From Paraburkholderia tagetis (GTDB taxonomy: Bacteria; Pseudomonadota; Gammaproteobacteria; Burkholderiales; Burkholderiaceae), in assembly GCF_022213065.1 (NCBI RefSeq), contig NZ_JAKLJA010000008.1, positions 124,001-188,000 on the forward strand: a stretch of 64,000 bases of DNA, given 5' to 3'. Position numbers and translations under genes: made by a program. The notes under the pieces were generated by a model that saw only the letters and a program-made list of their open reading frames with translations, was not told the origin of the DNA and ran no database searches. Position 1 is the stretch's first letter; the number at the start of each line of letters is the position of its first letter. Shown here piece after piece: positions 8,181 to 16,273 of the stretch.

Positions 8181-9740
8181 TCAGGCAAACGCCGGCAAGC
8201 TCGCATCAATAGCCTCAGCGAGCATCTCGAACGCAGGCGCGATCTCCTCGTCGGGCACGCACGCATAGCCGATCAACAGCCCCGACGCCGCGCGCTCGCG
8301 CTCCGAGTAATAGCCAGAAAGCGGCCGCACGACGATATTGCGCGCGAGCGCGGCCTCGGCCACGGCGCGGTCGTCGCTGCCTTCGGGCAATTGCATCACC
8401 ACATGCAGGCCCGCGTCGCCGCCCATCGCAGGCAATGCATCGCCGTAACGGCGCACGACCGCATCGAGCAACACCTGTCGACGCTGACCATAGAGCGCGC
8501 GCATCTTGCGGATGTGCGAGGTGAAATGCCCTTCTGCGATGAACTCCGCCAGCACGGCTTGCTGCAACAGTTGGCCCTCACGATAGAGCTCGGCGCTCGC
8601 GGTCGCGAAGCTCTCGGCGAGCGGCTCGGGCGCGACGAGATAGCCCACGCGCAGCCCCGGAAACAGCGTCTTGCCGAAGCTGCCCACGTAGATCACCTGC
8701 CCCGCCGTGTCGAGCCCCTGTAGCGACGCGAGCGGCCGGCTGCCATAGCGGAACTCGCTGTCGTAGTCGTCCTCGATGATCCAGCACTGGTGCTGGCGCG
8801 CGTACTCCAGCAGCATGCGGCGGCGCGCGAGGCTCATCACCATGCCGAGCGGGTACTGATGCGAGGGCGTGACGAGAATCAGCTTCGGCGGCGCAGCGGC
8901 GAAATCGGCCGGCGACGGATTGATGCCCTCGCTGTCCACCGCGATCGGGCGCGGCTTGAGCCCGGAGACCTGCATCACGCTGCGCACGCCCCAGTAGCAC
9001 GGGTCTTCGGTCCAGATCGTGTCGCCTGGGTCGGAGAGCAGACGCACGGCCAGGTCCACCGACTGGTGGATGCCCGTCGTGATGATGATCTGCTCGGGCG
9101 AGCAGCGCACCGAGCGCGAAGTGCGCAGGTAGTCGGCGAGCACGTGGCGCAGGAGCGCGAGGCCGCCGCCCGGCGCATAGGTCAGCAGATCGGGACGCAG
9201 GCTGCGCCAGTACTTGTTGTGCAGCCGTGTCCAGATACGCGCCGGAAAGCGCGAAACATCGGGCACGCCCGGCATGAACGCGCCGCCCTGGCGCTTGGAG
9301 ACGCCCGCACCCGCGATCAGGCGCGCGCCGCGCGTGGACAATGCGCGGGCCGCCGTGCGCTGCGCCTGCGTGGGAGCGAGCCGCGCCTGAGCCTCGGGTG
9401 CGGATCCAAACTCCATCGTATTTTTCCGCGCGCGCAGGGAGCCAATTTCCGCCGCCCCGACGATCTCGTCGGGCGAGGTATCGGCGACATAGGTCCCACG
9501 CCCCGTCGCCGAAGTCACATAGCCTTCGAGCACCAATTGCTCGTACACCTGCGTCACGGTATTGCGCGCGATGCCCAGCTCTGCCGCCAGCAGCCGCGAC
9601 GACGGCACCCGCGCGCCCGCAGGCAACTCGCGCGAGAGGATCGCCTGTTGCAGCAGCCAGTGAAGTTGCCGGTAGACCGGCTGACCACTGCCGCGTTCGA
9701 TCCGCTGGGCCAGCCAGTCGGACAGGACACTCGCTCGCAT
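8181..9740 (-). CDS. gabR: MocR/GabR-family PLP-dependent regulator
   Basis: The 519-residue protein fuses an N-terminal GntR winged helix (about 15-85; PVYRQLHWLLQQAI, AAELGIARNTVTQVYEQL) to a fold-type I aminotransferase domain (about 140-510). The PLP lysine is in SFGKTLFPGLRVGY and the aspartate motif in IIEDDYDSEF. It is divergent from gabT-gabD across 143 bp, so control of GABA catabolism is the best guess, as for GabR of Bacillus and other MocR proteins. A repeated TGGCTC-type half-site lies in the intergenic region and one copy covers this gene's own ribosome-binding site, pointing to autoregulation. Confidence 0.9.
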   Translation of the reverse strand: MRASVLSDWLAQRIERGSGQPVYRQLHWLLQQAILSRELPAGARVPSSRLLAAELGIARNTVTQVYEQLVLEGYVTSATGRGTYVADTSPDEIVGAAEIGSLRARKNTMEFGSAPEAQARLAPTQAQRTAARALSTRGARLIAGAGVSKRQGGAFMPGVPDVSRFPARIWTRLHNKYWRSLRPDLLTYAPGGGLALLRHVLADYLRTSRSVRCSPEQIIITTGIHQSVDLAVRLLSDPGDTIWTEDPCYWGVRSVMQVSGLKPRPIAVDSEGINPSPADFAAAPPKLILVTPSHQYPLGMVMSLARRRMLLEYARQHQCWIIEDDYDSEFRYGSRPLASLQGLDTAGQVIYVGSFGKTLFPGLRVGYLVAPEPLAESFATASAELYREGQLLQQAVLAEFIAEGHFTSHIRKMRALYGQRRQVLLDAVVRRYGDALPAMGGDAGLHVVMQLPEGSDDRAVAEAALARNIVVRPLSGYYSERERAASGLLIGYACVPDEEIAPAFEMLAEAIDASLPAFA

Positions 9741-9746
9741 CGAAAT

Positions 9747-9790
9747 TGGCTCCTAAAGATTGCGCCGAATGGCTCTGAAATTTAGAGCCA
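9747..9790. promoter_or_regulatory. Putative GabR operator: three TGGCTC half-sites
   Basis: TGGCTCCTAAA (9747-9757) and TGGCTCTGAAA (9770-9780) are direct repeats 23 bp apart. TTTAGAGCCA (9781-9790) is an inverted copy touching the second, making a GGCTCT-N7-AGAGCC palindrome. MocR-type regulators commonly bind direct repeats about two helical turns apart. Read on the minus strand, the first copy contains AGGAG just before the gabR ATG. A TATAGT -10-like element for gabT lies at 9799-9804. Confidence 0.6.
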
Positions 9791-9883
9791 AACCTGAGTA
9801 TAGTCGCTGCATGGAGTGAATGCGGACCACTACCGGTCCGTCCGCCAAACCAGCAACCGACACTGTTTTCGAAGGAGACGAAC

Positions 9884-11170
9884 GTGAGCAAGAACGCCGA
9901 TCTGCAGAGCCGCAAGAACGCCATTACCCCGCGCGGCGTGGGCGTGATGTGCGACTTCTACGCCGAGCGCGCCGAGAACGCGGAACTGTGGGACGTCGAA
10001 GGCCGCCGCTTCATCGACTTCGCGGCGGGTATCGCCGTGTGCAACACGGGCCACCGCCATCCGAAAATCGTCGCCGCCATCAAGGCGCAGCTCGATCACT
10101 TCACCCATACCGCGTACCAGATCGTCCCCTACGAGTCGTATGTCTCGCTGGCCGAGAAGGTCGCCCAGCGCGCGCCGGGCAGCTTCGCCAAGAAGACCGC
10201 GTTCTTCACGACCGGCGCCGAAGCCGTCGAGAACGCTGTCAAGATCGCCCGTGCCCACACCGGCCGTCCGGGTGTGATCGCCTTCGCGGGCGGCTTCCAC
10301 GGCCGCACGCTGATGGGCATGGCGCTCACGGGCAAGGTCGCTCCGTACAAGCTCGCGTTCGGCCCGTTCCCGGCCGACGTCTACCATGCGCCGTACCCCA
10401 ACTCGGTTCACGGCATCAGCACGGCTGATTCGCTCAAGCACATCGAGATGCTGTTCAAGGCCGACATCGATCCGAAGCGCGTCGCCGCGATCATCTTCGA
10501 ACCGGTCCAGGGCGAAGGCGGCTTCTACCAGGCACCCGCCGATTTCGTGCGCGGCCTGCGCAAGATCTGCGACACGCACGGCATCCTGCTGATCGCCGAC
10601 GAAGTGCAGACGGGCTTCGCGCGCACCGGCAAGCTGTTCGCGATGGAGCACTACGACGTCACGCCCGACCTCATGACGATCGCCAAGAGCCTCGCGGGCG
10701 GCATGCCGCTGTCGGGCGTGGTGGGCCGCGCGGAAGTGATGGACGCGGCAGCACCTGGCGGCCTCGGCGGCACGTATGCGGGCAACCCGCTGGCCGTGGC
10801 TTCGGCGCACGCGGTGATCGAGATCATCGAAGAAGAAAAGCTCTGCGAGCGCGCCACGAAGCTCGGCGACAAACTCAAGGCCAAGCTCAACGCGATGAAG
10901 GCCGAAGTGCCGCAAATCGCCGACGTGCGCGGCCCGGGCGCAATGAACGCCGTGGAATTCTGCAAGCCGGGCACGAACGAAGCCGACGCCGACTTCACCA
11001 GGCGCGTGCAGACCGCCGCTTTGAATCGCGGCCTGCTGCTGCTCGTTTGCGGCGTGTATTCGAACGTCGTGCGCTTCCTGTTCCCGCTGACGATCCAGGA
11101 CAACGTATTCGACGAAGCGCTCGCGATCCTCGACGAGTCGATCAAGGAAGCCGTGGGCGTGCCGGCGTAA
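9884..11170 (+). CDS. gabT: 4-aminobutyrate aminotransferase GabT
   Basis: This PLP enzyme transfers the amino group of GABA to 2-oxoglutarate, giving succinate semialdehyde and glutamate. It has 428 residues, the usual class-III aminotransferase size. Motifs include TTGAEAVENAVKIARA for the phosphate-binding region, ADEVQTGFARTG with the PLP-pyridine Asp, and TIAKSLAGGMPLSGV with the Schiff-base Lys. The start is a GTG at 9884 after GAAGGAGACG (9871-9880). The next gene is gabD, 18 bp downstream, so the two form an operon divergent from gabR. Confidence 0.95.
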   Translation: MSKNADLQSRKNAITPRGVGVMCDFYAERAENAELWDVEGRRFIDFAAGIAVCNTGHRHPKIVAAIKAQLDHFTHTAYQIVPYESYVSLAEKVAQRAPGSFAKKTAFFTTGAEAVENAVKIARAHTGRPGVIAFAGGFHGRTLMGMALTGKVAPYKLAFGPFPADVYHAPYPNSVHGISTADSLKHIEMLFKADIDPKRVAAIIFEPVQGEGGFYQAPADFVRGLRKICDTHGILLIADEVQTGFARTGKLFAMEHYDVTPDLMTIAKSLAGGMPLSGVVGRAEVMDAAAPGGLGGTYAGNPLAVASAHAVIEIIEEEKLCERATKLGDKLKAKLNAMKAEVPQIADVRGPGAMNAVEFCKPGTNEADADFTRRVQTAALNRGLLLLVCGVYSNVVRFLFPLTIQDNVFDEALAILDESIKEAVGVPA

Positions 11171-11188
11171 GTGGATAGGAGCCAAAGC

Positions 11189-12640
11189 ATGAACCTGAAA
11201 GACGCATCGCTGCTGCAAAGCAAGGCCTATATCAACGGCGAATGGCAAGGCGCCGAAGACGGCGCCACGCTCGACGTGATCAACCCCGCCACCGGCGCGC
11301 TGATCGGAACGGTGCCGCGCATGGGCGCCGCCGAAACGCGTCGCGCGATTGCCGCCGCGAACGCCGCCTGGCCCGCGTGGCGCGCGAAGACCGCGAAAGA
11401 GCGCAGCGTCATCCTGCGCAAGTGGCACGATCTGATGATGGCGAACGCCGACGACCTCGCACTCATCCTCACCACCGAGCAAGGTAAGCCGCTCGCCGAA
11501 GCGAAGGGCGAAATCGGCTACGCTGCGTCGTTCCTCGAATGGTTCGCCGAAGAAGGCAAGCGCATTTACGGCGACACGATTCCGACCGTGGCCAACGACA
11601 AGCGCATCGTCGTGACCAAGGAGCCCGTGGGCGTGTGTGCCGCCATCACGCCGTGGAACTTCCCCGCCGCGATGATCACGCGCAAGGTCGGCCCCGCGCT
11701 CGCGGCAGGCTGCCCGATCGTGCTCAAGCCCGCCGAAGCCACCCCGCTCTCCGCGCTCGCACTGGCCGTGCTGGCCGAGCGCGCAGGCGTGCCGCCCGGC
11801 ATCTTCAGCGTCGTCACGGGCGACCCGAAGGCCATCGGCGGCGAGCTCACGAGCAGCCCCATCGTGCGCAAGCTTTCGTTCACGGGTTCGACGCCGGTGG
11901 GCCGCCTGCTGATGAGCCAGTGCGCGGCGACGGTCAAGAAAGTCTCGCTCGAACTGGGCGGCAACGCGCCGTTCATCGTCTTCGAAGACGCCGATATCGA
12001 CGCGGCAGTGGCAGGCGCCATCGCCTCGAAGTACCGCAACAGCGGCCAAACCTGCGTGTGCACGAACCGCTTCTACGTGCACGACGCCGTCTATGAGACG
12101 TTCGCCGCCAAGCTGCGCGAAGCCGTGGAAAAGCTCAAGGTCGGCCTCGGCACCGAAGCCGGCGTCACGCAAGGCCCGCTCATCAACGAGGCGGCCGTGC
12201 TGAAGGTGGAATCGCACATCGAGGATGCGCTCGCGAAGGGCGCGCAAGTGATCACGGGCGGCAAGCGCCACGCGCTCGGCCACGGCTTCTTCGAGCCCAC
12301 CGTGCTCACGAACGTCACGCCCGCGATGAAGGTCGCGCGCGACGAAACGTTCGGCCCGCTCGCGCCGCTGTTCCGCTTCTCGTCGGATGAGGAAGTGATC
12401 GGGATGGCGAACGATACCGAGTTCGGCCTCGCAGCGTACTTCTACAGCCGCGACATCGGCCGCGTGTGGCGTGTGGCGGAAGCGCTCGAATACGGGATGG
12501 TGGGCATCAACACCGGCCTGATCTCGAACGAAGTCGCGCCGTTCGGCGGCGTGAAGCAGTCGGGCCTTGGCCGCGAAGGCTCGCACTATGGCGTGGACGA
12601 CTACGTCGTCGTCAAGTACATGTGCATGGCGGGCATGTAA
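11189..12640 (+). CDS. gabD: Succinate-semialdehyde dehydrogenase GabD
   Basis: GabD oxidises succinate semialdehyde to succinate with NADP(+), completing GABA breakdown into the TCA cycle. The 483-residue protein shows the aldehyde dehydrogenase signatures: TPWNFPAAMITRK near the cofactor site, SFTGSTPVGRLL, the catalytic Glu in LELGGNAPFIV and the catalytic Cys in NSGQTCVC. The frame opens 18 bp earlier, but the ATG at 11189 follows TAGGAG and gives the normal N-terminus, so I chose it. It is the last gene of the gabTD operon and is followed by a hairpin terminator. Confidence 0.95.
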   Translation: MNLKDASLLQSKAYINGEWQGAEDGATLDVINPATGALIGTVPRMGAAETRRAIAAANAAWPAWRAKTAKERSVILRKWHDLMMANADDLALILTTEQGKPLAEAKGEIGYAASFLEWFAEEGKRIYGDTIPTVANDKRIVVTKEPVGVCAAITPWNFPAAMITRKVGPALAAGCPIVLKPAEATPLSALALAVLAERAGVPPGIFSVVTGDPKAIGGELTSSPIVRKLSFTGSTPVGRLLMSQCAATVKKVSLELGGNAPFIVFEDADIDAAVAGAIASKYRNSGQTCVCTNRFYVHDAVYETFAAKLREAVEKLKVGLGTEAGVTQGPLINEAAVLKVESHIEDALAKGAQVITGGKRHALGHGFFEPTVLTNVTPAMKVARDETFGPLAPLFRFSSDEEVIGMANDTEFGLAAYFYSRDIGRVWRVAEALEYGMVGINTGLISNEVAPFGGVKQSGLGREGSHYGVDDYVVVKYMCMAGM

Positions 12641-12671
12641 GCCGCCGCTGGAGATCGGCGAGAAAAAGAAA

Positions 12672-12693
12672 CGGGCGCCACGAAAGGCGCCCG
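12672..12693 (+). terminator. Hairpin after gabD
   Basis: CGGGCGCC and GGCGCCCG form an 8-bp perfect stem with a six-base loop about 30 bp after the gabD stop. No T tract follows on the plus strand. On the minus strand it is followed by TTTCTTTTT, so it would also suit the convergent gene at 12820-13434. Confidence 0.65.
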
Positions 12694-12819
12694 TCGATGA
12701 TCGGGACGCCGGCCTGTCGTGATGCATTCGTTATGCATTCGCGATGCGCCGGCGTTTTCCGCATGTGCAACCGTGCGACGGGCGCCCGGACGACCCGGCC
12801 GCCCCCGGCCCGGCGCTGC

Positions 12820-13434
12820 TTACTGCGCTGCGCCCACCGGCGTGACCTGCGTCGCGTAGGCAGAGACGAACACGGCGTGAATCGTGTCGCCAACCTTCAG
12901 CTTCTTCAGATTGACGTCGGGCGTGGCTTCGAGCGTGACCGTCTGATACGCACCGCGCAGCGTGACCTCGCGCTTCTTCGCGTTGATATGCTGCACGGTG
13001 GCCTGGACCTCGACCTGGCGCGCGGCATCATAGCCCGACGAGGCCGGCAGGTAGACGTTCGTGTCGACGCGCTTGCGAATGCCCTTGTCCTTGCCCGTCA
13101 CCTTCTCGGCCGTCACGAGCAGCGCGTTCTTGTAGAGCACGTCGACGGTATCGCCCACGTTGAGCTGGTCGAAGTTGCCCACTTCCTTGCTGAGTGCGAC
13201 CTGGACATCATTGCCGCGCGGACCGCGCAGCGTGACCACGCGCGACGCACGATCGATACCGACGATCCTGGCCTGCACGTGAACCGGCTCCGCATTGGCG
13301 ACGATCTCCTGCGCAGCGCTCGCGAGTGCCGACTGTGCCTGGGGCGCCGACGCCGGCTGCTCCGTTTGCGCCGATGCGGCTTGCGCGAACGCCATGCCCA
13401 TTACCACTGCTGCCAACGTTGCTGCCTTAATCAT
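12820..13434 (-). CDS. Secreted hypothetical protein with repeated OB/SH3-like segments
   Basis: The 204-residue protein begins with a signal peptide (MIKAATLAAVVMGMAFAQAASAQ, cut after ASA). It then has two related beta-rich segments, about 50-110 (VQARIVGIDRASRVVTLRG ... LNVGDTVDVLY) and about 140-200 (VQATVQHINAKKREVTLRG ... LKVGDTIHAVFVSAY), which look like an internal duplication. Each resembles a small exported barrel domain. Function is unknown. The ATG at 13434 is favoured over one 15 bp upstream because GAGGAGA lies 7 bases before it. Confidence 0.8.
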   Translation of the reverse strand: MIKAATLAAVVMGMAFAQAASAQTEQPASAPQAQSALASAAQEIVANAEPVHVQARIVGIDRASRVVTLRGPRGNDVQVALSKEVGNFDQLNVGDTVDVLYKNALLVTAEKVTGKDKGIRKRVDTNVYLPASSGYDAARQVEVQATVQHINAKKREVTLRGAYQTVTLEATPDVNLKKLKVGDTIHAVFVSAYATQVTPVGAAQ

Positions 13435-13686
13435 GCGTATTCTCCTCAAAAGTCGGGTTTCATTTTCGCAGCTACGGCTTACGCCGAAGTGTGGAGAATT
13501 CTACGCGTGCCAATTAAAAATCGACTAGTAAATGGCCACGAGCCGCATCAGATTAAGCCAAACGCATAATAAAAAGACATCGCTTTATTGACCGACATCG
13601 AATATGAAACAATCGCGATTATCTTTACGTATTTTGAAATGTTGACGCGGCAAATTCCGATATGGATCGTCTGGATGCGGAATAAA

Positions 13687-13716
13687 AAAACCGCGAATCA
13701 AAAGATTCGCGGTTTT
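13687..13716 (-). terminator. Terminator downstream of pcaF
   Basis: AAAACCGCGAATC and GATTCGCGGTTTT make a perfect 13-bp stem with an AAAA loop. On the minus strand it is followed by a run of seven T, the expected intrinsic terminator for pcaF, whose stop is 75 bp away. Confidence 0.85.
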
Positions 13717-13732
13717 CGCGGTATTCGCGGTT
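13706..13732 (+). repeat. Three tandem 9-bp units TTCGCGGTT
   Basis: TTCGCGGTT, TTCGCGGTA and TTCGCGGTT lie head to tail. The first unit is half of the pcaF terminator stem, so the array looks like a duplication of the stem arm. Confidence 0.8.
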
Positions 13733-13790
13733 TAGGTGGCGCACTTACCAGAGCGGTGGCCGAAGCAAACCTCAGCACACCTGAACAGAA

Positions 13791-14993
13791 TCAAATGCGC
13801 TCGATGGCGATGGCGATGCCCTGGCCCACGCCGATACACATCGTGCACAGCGCATAGCGCCCTTGCGTGCGGTGCAGCTGATACATCGCCGTAGTCACGA
13901 GACGCGCGCCGCTCATGCCCAGCGGGTGGCCCAGCGCGATTGCGCCGCCGTTCGGATTGACGCGGGGATCGTTGTCGGCCACGCCAAGCATACGCAGCAC
14001 GGCCAGGCCCTGCGAAGCGAATGCTTCGTTAAGCTCGATCACGTCGAACTGGTCGATGGTCATGTTCAGGCGTGCGAGCAGTTTCTGCGTGGCGGGCGCC
14101 GGCCCGATGCCCATCACGCGCGGCGCAACGCCCGCGGTCGCGATGCCGATCACGCGTGCACGCGGCGTGAGGCCGAAGCGCTTCGCGTTTTCCTCGTTGG
14201 CGAGCAGCAGTGCGCATGCACCGTCGTTCACGCCCGATGCGTTGCCCGCAGTGACCGAGCCATCGGGGCTCACGACGCCCTTGAGCTTCGCCAGCGTCTC
14301 GAGGCTCGTCTCACGCAGATGCTCGTCGCGCGACACCACGAGCGGATCGCCCTTCTTCTGCGCGATCGTCACCGCGACGATCTCCTGCGCGAGCGTGCCA
14401 TCGGCCTGTGCGCGCGCCGCCTTCTGCTGGCTGTGCAGCGCGAACGCGTCTTGATCGGCGCGGCTCACGCTGTAATCGACGGCGACGTTCTCGGCGGTCT
14501 CCGGCATCGAATCCACGCCGTACTGTTGCTTCATCAGCTTGTTGACAAAGCGCCAGCCGATGGTCGTATCGTAGATCGCGGCATCGCGGGCAAAGGCGCT
14601 AGCAGACTTGCCCATCACGAACGGCGCACGGCTCATGCTCTCCACGCCGCCCGCGATCATCAGGCCCGTTTCGCCCGACTTGAGCGCGCGCGCGGCAATG
14701 CCCACGGCGTCCATGCCCGAACCGCACAGCCGGTTCACCGTCGAGCCAGGCACGACCTGCGGCAGGCCCGCCAGCAGCGACGACATGCGCGCGACGTTAC
14801 GGTTATCTTCGCCGGCCTGGTTCGCGCAGCCGTAGATCACGTCGTCGATTGTGGCCCAGTCCACGTCCTTGTTGCGCTCCATGAGCGCCTTGAGCGGCAC
14901 GGCGCCGAGGTCGTCGGCGCGAACCTGCGCAAGTGCGCCCGCGTAGCGGCCGATCGGCGTGCGAATCGCGTCGCAGATGAATGCTTCCGTCAT
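13791..14993 (-). CDS. pcaF: 3-oxoadipyl-CoA thiolase PcaF
   Basis: PcaF cleaves 3-oxoadipyl-CoA to succinyl-CoA and acetyl-CoA, the last step of the beta-ketoadipate pathway for aromatic acids. The 400-residue protein has the thiolase signatures: NRLCGSGMDAVGIAARA with the nucleophilic Cys, GGAIALGHPLGMSGAR with the active-site His, and CTMCIGVGQG with the second Cys. The N-terminus MTEAFICDAIRTPIGRYAGAL matches the PcaF subgroup more than generic acetyl-CoA acetyltransferases. The ATG at 14993 follows CTGGAG. PcaR-like boxes lie in the promoter. A phaA-like thiolase is the less likely alternative. Confidence 0.88.
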   Translation of the reverse strand: MTEAFICDAIRTPIGRYAGALAQVRADDLGAVPLKALMERNKDVDWATIDDVIYGCANQAGEDNRNVARMSSLLAGLPQVVPGSTVNRLCGSGMDAVGIAARALKSGETGLMIAGGVESMSRAPFVMGKSASAFARDAAIYDTTIGWRFVNKLMKQQYGVDSMPETAENVAVDYSVSRADQDAFALHSQQKAARAQADGTLAQEIVAVTIAQKKGDPLVVSRDEHLRETSLETLAKLKGVVSPDGSVTAGNASGVNDGACALLLANEENAKRFGLTPRARVIGIATAGVAPRVMGIGPAPATQKLLARLNMTIDQFDVIELNEAFASQGLAVLRMLGVADNDPRVNPNGGAIALGHPLGMSGARLVTTAMYQLHRTQGRYALCTMCIGVGQGIAIAIERI

Positions 14994-15111
14994 GAGAGTC
15001 TCCAGTTCCGGTCGCACTGGGTGCGATCCGAGGCAAGGCTGATTGAGATTGACGGACTGCGCGGGCGAAAAAAAACGGTGGGACTCGAGCGCGCATGTCC
15101 AGATGCGATTT

Positions 15112-15145
15112 GTTCGTTACACGAACTCGTGATCGTTTATCGAAC
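15112..15145 (-). promoter_or_regulatory. Two PcaR-like boxes upstream of pcaF
   Basis: GTTCGTTACACGAAC (15112-15126) is a perfect palindrome around a TAC centre. The minus-strand copy of 15131-15145 reads GTTCGATAAACGATC. Both resemble the PcaR box published for Pseudomonas putida, GTTCGATAATCGCAC as I recall it; the second matches 12 of 15 positions. They lie 120-150 bp before the pcaF ATG. A PcaR-type regulator is encoded at 19783-20607. Confidence 0.6.
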
Positions 15146-15248
15146 AATTGGCGCCCATGATAGGCGGCGCGGCGCGCGAGTGTCAAGCCGGCATCTCTCC
15201 TGGCATCTCCCCTGATGGGTGAGGAAAATTCCATCATATGAAACGAAA

Positions 15249-15280
15249 ACGGCCGCACAGAACCTTGTCTGTGCGGCCGT
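15249..15280 (-). terminator. Terminator after cyoABCD
   Basis: ACGGCCGCACAG and CTGTGCGGCCGT form a 12-bp perfect stem with an eight-base loop, 58 bp after the cyoD stop. On the minus strand it continues into TTTTCGTTT, giving a T-rich tail. Confidence 0.85.
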
Positions 15281-15337
15281 CGGCCTGAGCGAAGGGCGCC
15301 CCGGATGCTCTCCGAGGCGCCGGGCAGAGCCCGTGGA

Positions 15338-15658
15338 TTATCGCGACATCATGTTCATGCCGACGTTGTGCATGACCCAGATCGTGCCAACGATCAGGAA
15401 CGCGGCGGCCAGCACAGTATAGGCGAGCGAGAGCACGTTCCAGCCCTGCTCCGACGACGTGTTCAGATGCAGGAAGAACACGAGGTGCACGACCACCTGC
15501 ACGAAGGCGAGCACGGCAAGCACGATCATCATGACGTTTGGCGCCATCGTGCCGTGCATGACAATGCCGAACGCACCGGCGGTCAACAGCACCGCGAGGA
15601 TAAAGCCCGCCACATAGCTGCCGAGGCTGCCATGAGCTTCGCTATGAGAATGCGCCAT
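15338..15658 (-). CDS. cyoD: Cytochrome bo3 ubiquinol oxidase subunit IV CyoD
   Basis: This 106-residue protein has three membrane helices and is the small fourth subunit of the proton-pumping bo3 quinol oxidase. It carries the usual helix 2-3 sequence VQVVVHLVFFLHL and a cytoplasmic His-rich N-terminus. The gene begins at the base after the cyoC stop and is the last gene of the operon. E. coli CyoD is 109 residues, so length is normal. Confidence 0.93.
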   Translation of the reverse strand: MAHSHSEAHGSLGSYVAGFILAVLLTAGAFGIVMHGTMAPNVMMIVLAVLAFVQVVVHLVFFLHLNTSSEQGWNVLSLAYTVLAAAFLIVGTIWVMHNVGMNMMSR

Positions 15659-16270
15659 TTAAATCACGCTCCCGAGATAGACAAAGGTAAACACGCAGAT
15701 CCACACCACGTCGAGGAAGTGCCAGAAAAGGCTCAGGCACGTGAGGCGGCGCACTTCCCGCTCGTCCAGTTGAGGGCGGCGGATCACCTGCATCATCAAC
15801 ACGGCCATCCAGACGAGGCCGAAGAAGACGTGCAGACCGTGCGTGCTGACCAGCACGAAGAACGACGAGAGGAACGCGCTGCGTTGCGGGCCAGCGCCCT
15901 CGGCGATCAGGTGCGAGAACTCGCGCAGTTCCAGCACGAGGAAGAGCGCGCCCAGAATGAAGGTCACGCCCAGCCAGCCAATGACCGCGCCGCTCTTGCG
16001 CTGCTGCGCGCCGAGCATGGCGAAGCCGTAGGTGATGCTGGAAATCAGCAGCACGGCGGTTTCGACCGCGACGTCGCCGATATTGAACAGGTCCTTGCCC
16101 GTGGGGCCGCCCGCGAACTGATGGCCGAGCACGCCGAATGTCGCAAACAGCGCCGCGAACAGGACGCAGTCCGTCATCAGATATACCCAGAACCCGAACA
16201 CGGAGTGCGACGGCGGGTGATCGTCGTGATCGAAATCGGCAAGCGTTGCCGTATTGGTTTTCTGTAACAT
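15659..16270 (-). CDS. cyoC: Cytochrome bo3 ubiquinol oxidase subunit III CyoC
   Basis: CyoC is the five-helix subunit III of the bo3 oxidase, 203 residues here (204 in E. coli). Identifying sequence includes FGFWVYLMTDCVLFAALFATF near the N-terminus and STHGLHVFFGLVWM in the middle, both characteristic of quinol-oxidase subunit III. It lies between cyoB (3-bp gap) and cyoD (no gap), consistent with tight co-translation. Confidence 0.95.
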   Translation of the reverse strand: MLQKTNTATLADFDHDDHPPSHSVFGFWVYLMTDCVLFAALFATFGVLGHQFAGGPTGKDLFNIGDVAVETAVLLISSITYGFAMLGAQQRKSGAVIGWLGVTFILGALFLVLELREFSHLIAEGAGPQRSAFLSSFFVLVSTHGLHVFFGLVWMAVLMMQVIRRPQLDEREVRRLTCLSLFWHFLDVVWICVFTFVYLGSVI

Positions 16271-16273
16271 CGA

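Larger units (their letters stand above)
13435..13790. other. 356-bp AT-rich intergenic region
   Basis: I see no gene. The stretch about 13480-13700 is clearly richer in A+T than its surroundings. It holds the promoter of the minus-strand secreted protein, a strong terminator (13687-13716) and a 9-bp tandem repeat derived from the terminator stem. Confidence 0.6.
14994..15337. other. 344-bp region: pcaF promoter and cyo terminator
   Basis: No gene is visible. The half next to pcaF holds two PcaR-like boxes; the half next to cyoD holds a strong terminator. A short A-rich run (about 15068-15075) lies between pcaF and the boxes. Confidence 0.6.

Noticed and set aside
9830..12727. A 965-codon open frame antisense to gabT-gabD
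   Set aside because: It mirrors two well-conserved enzymes, has the Arg/His/Ala-rich composition of antisense GC-rich frames, and shows no domain.
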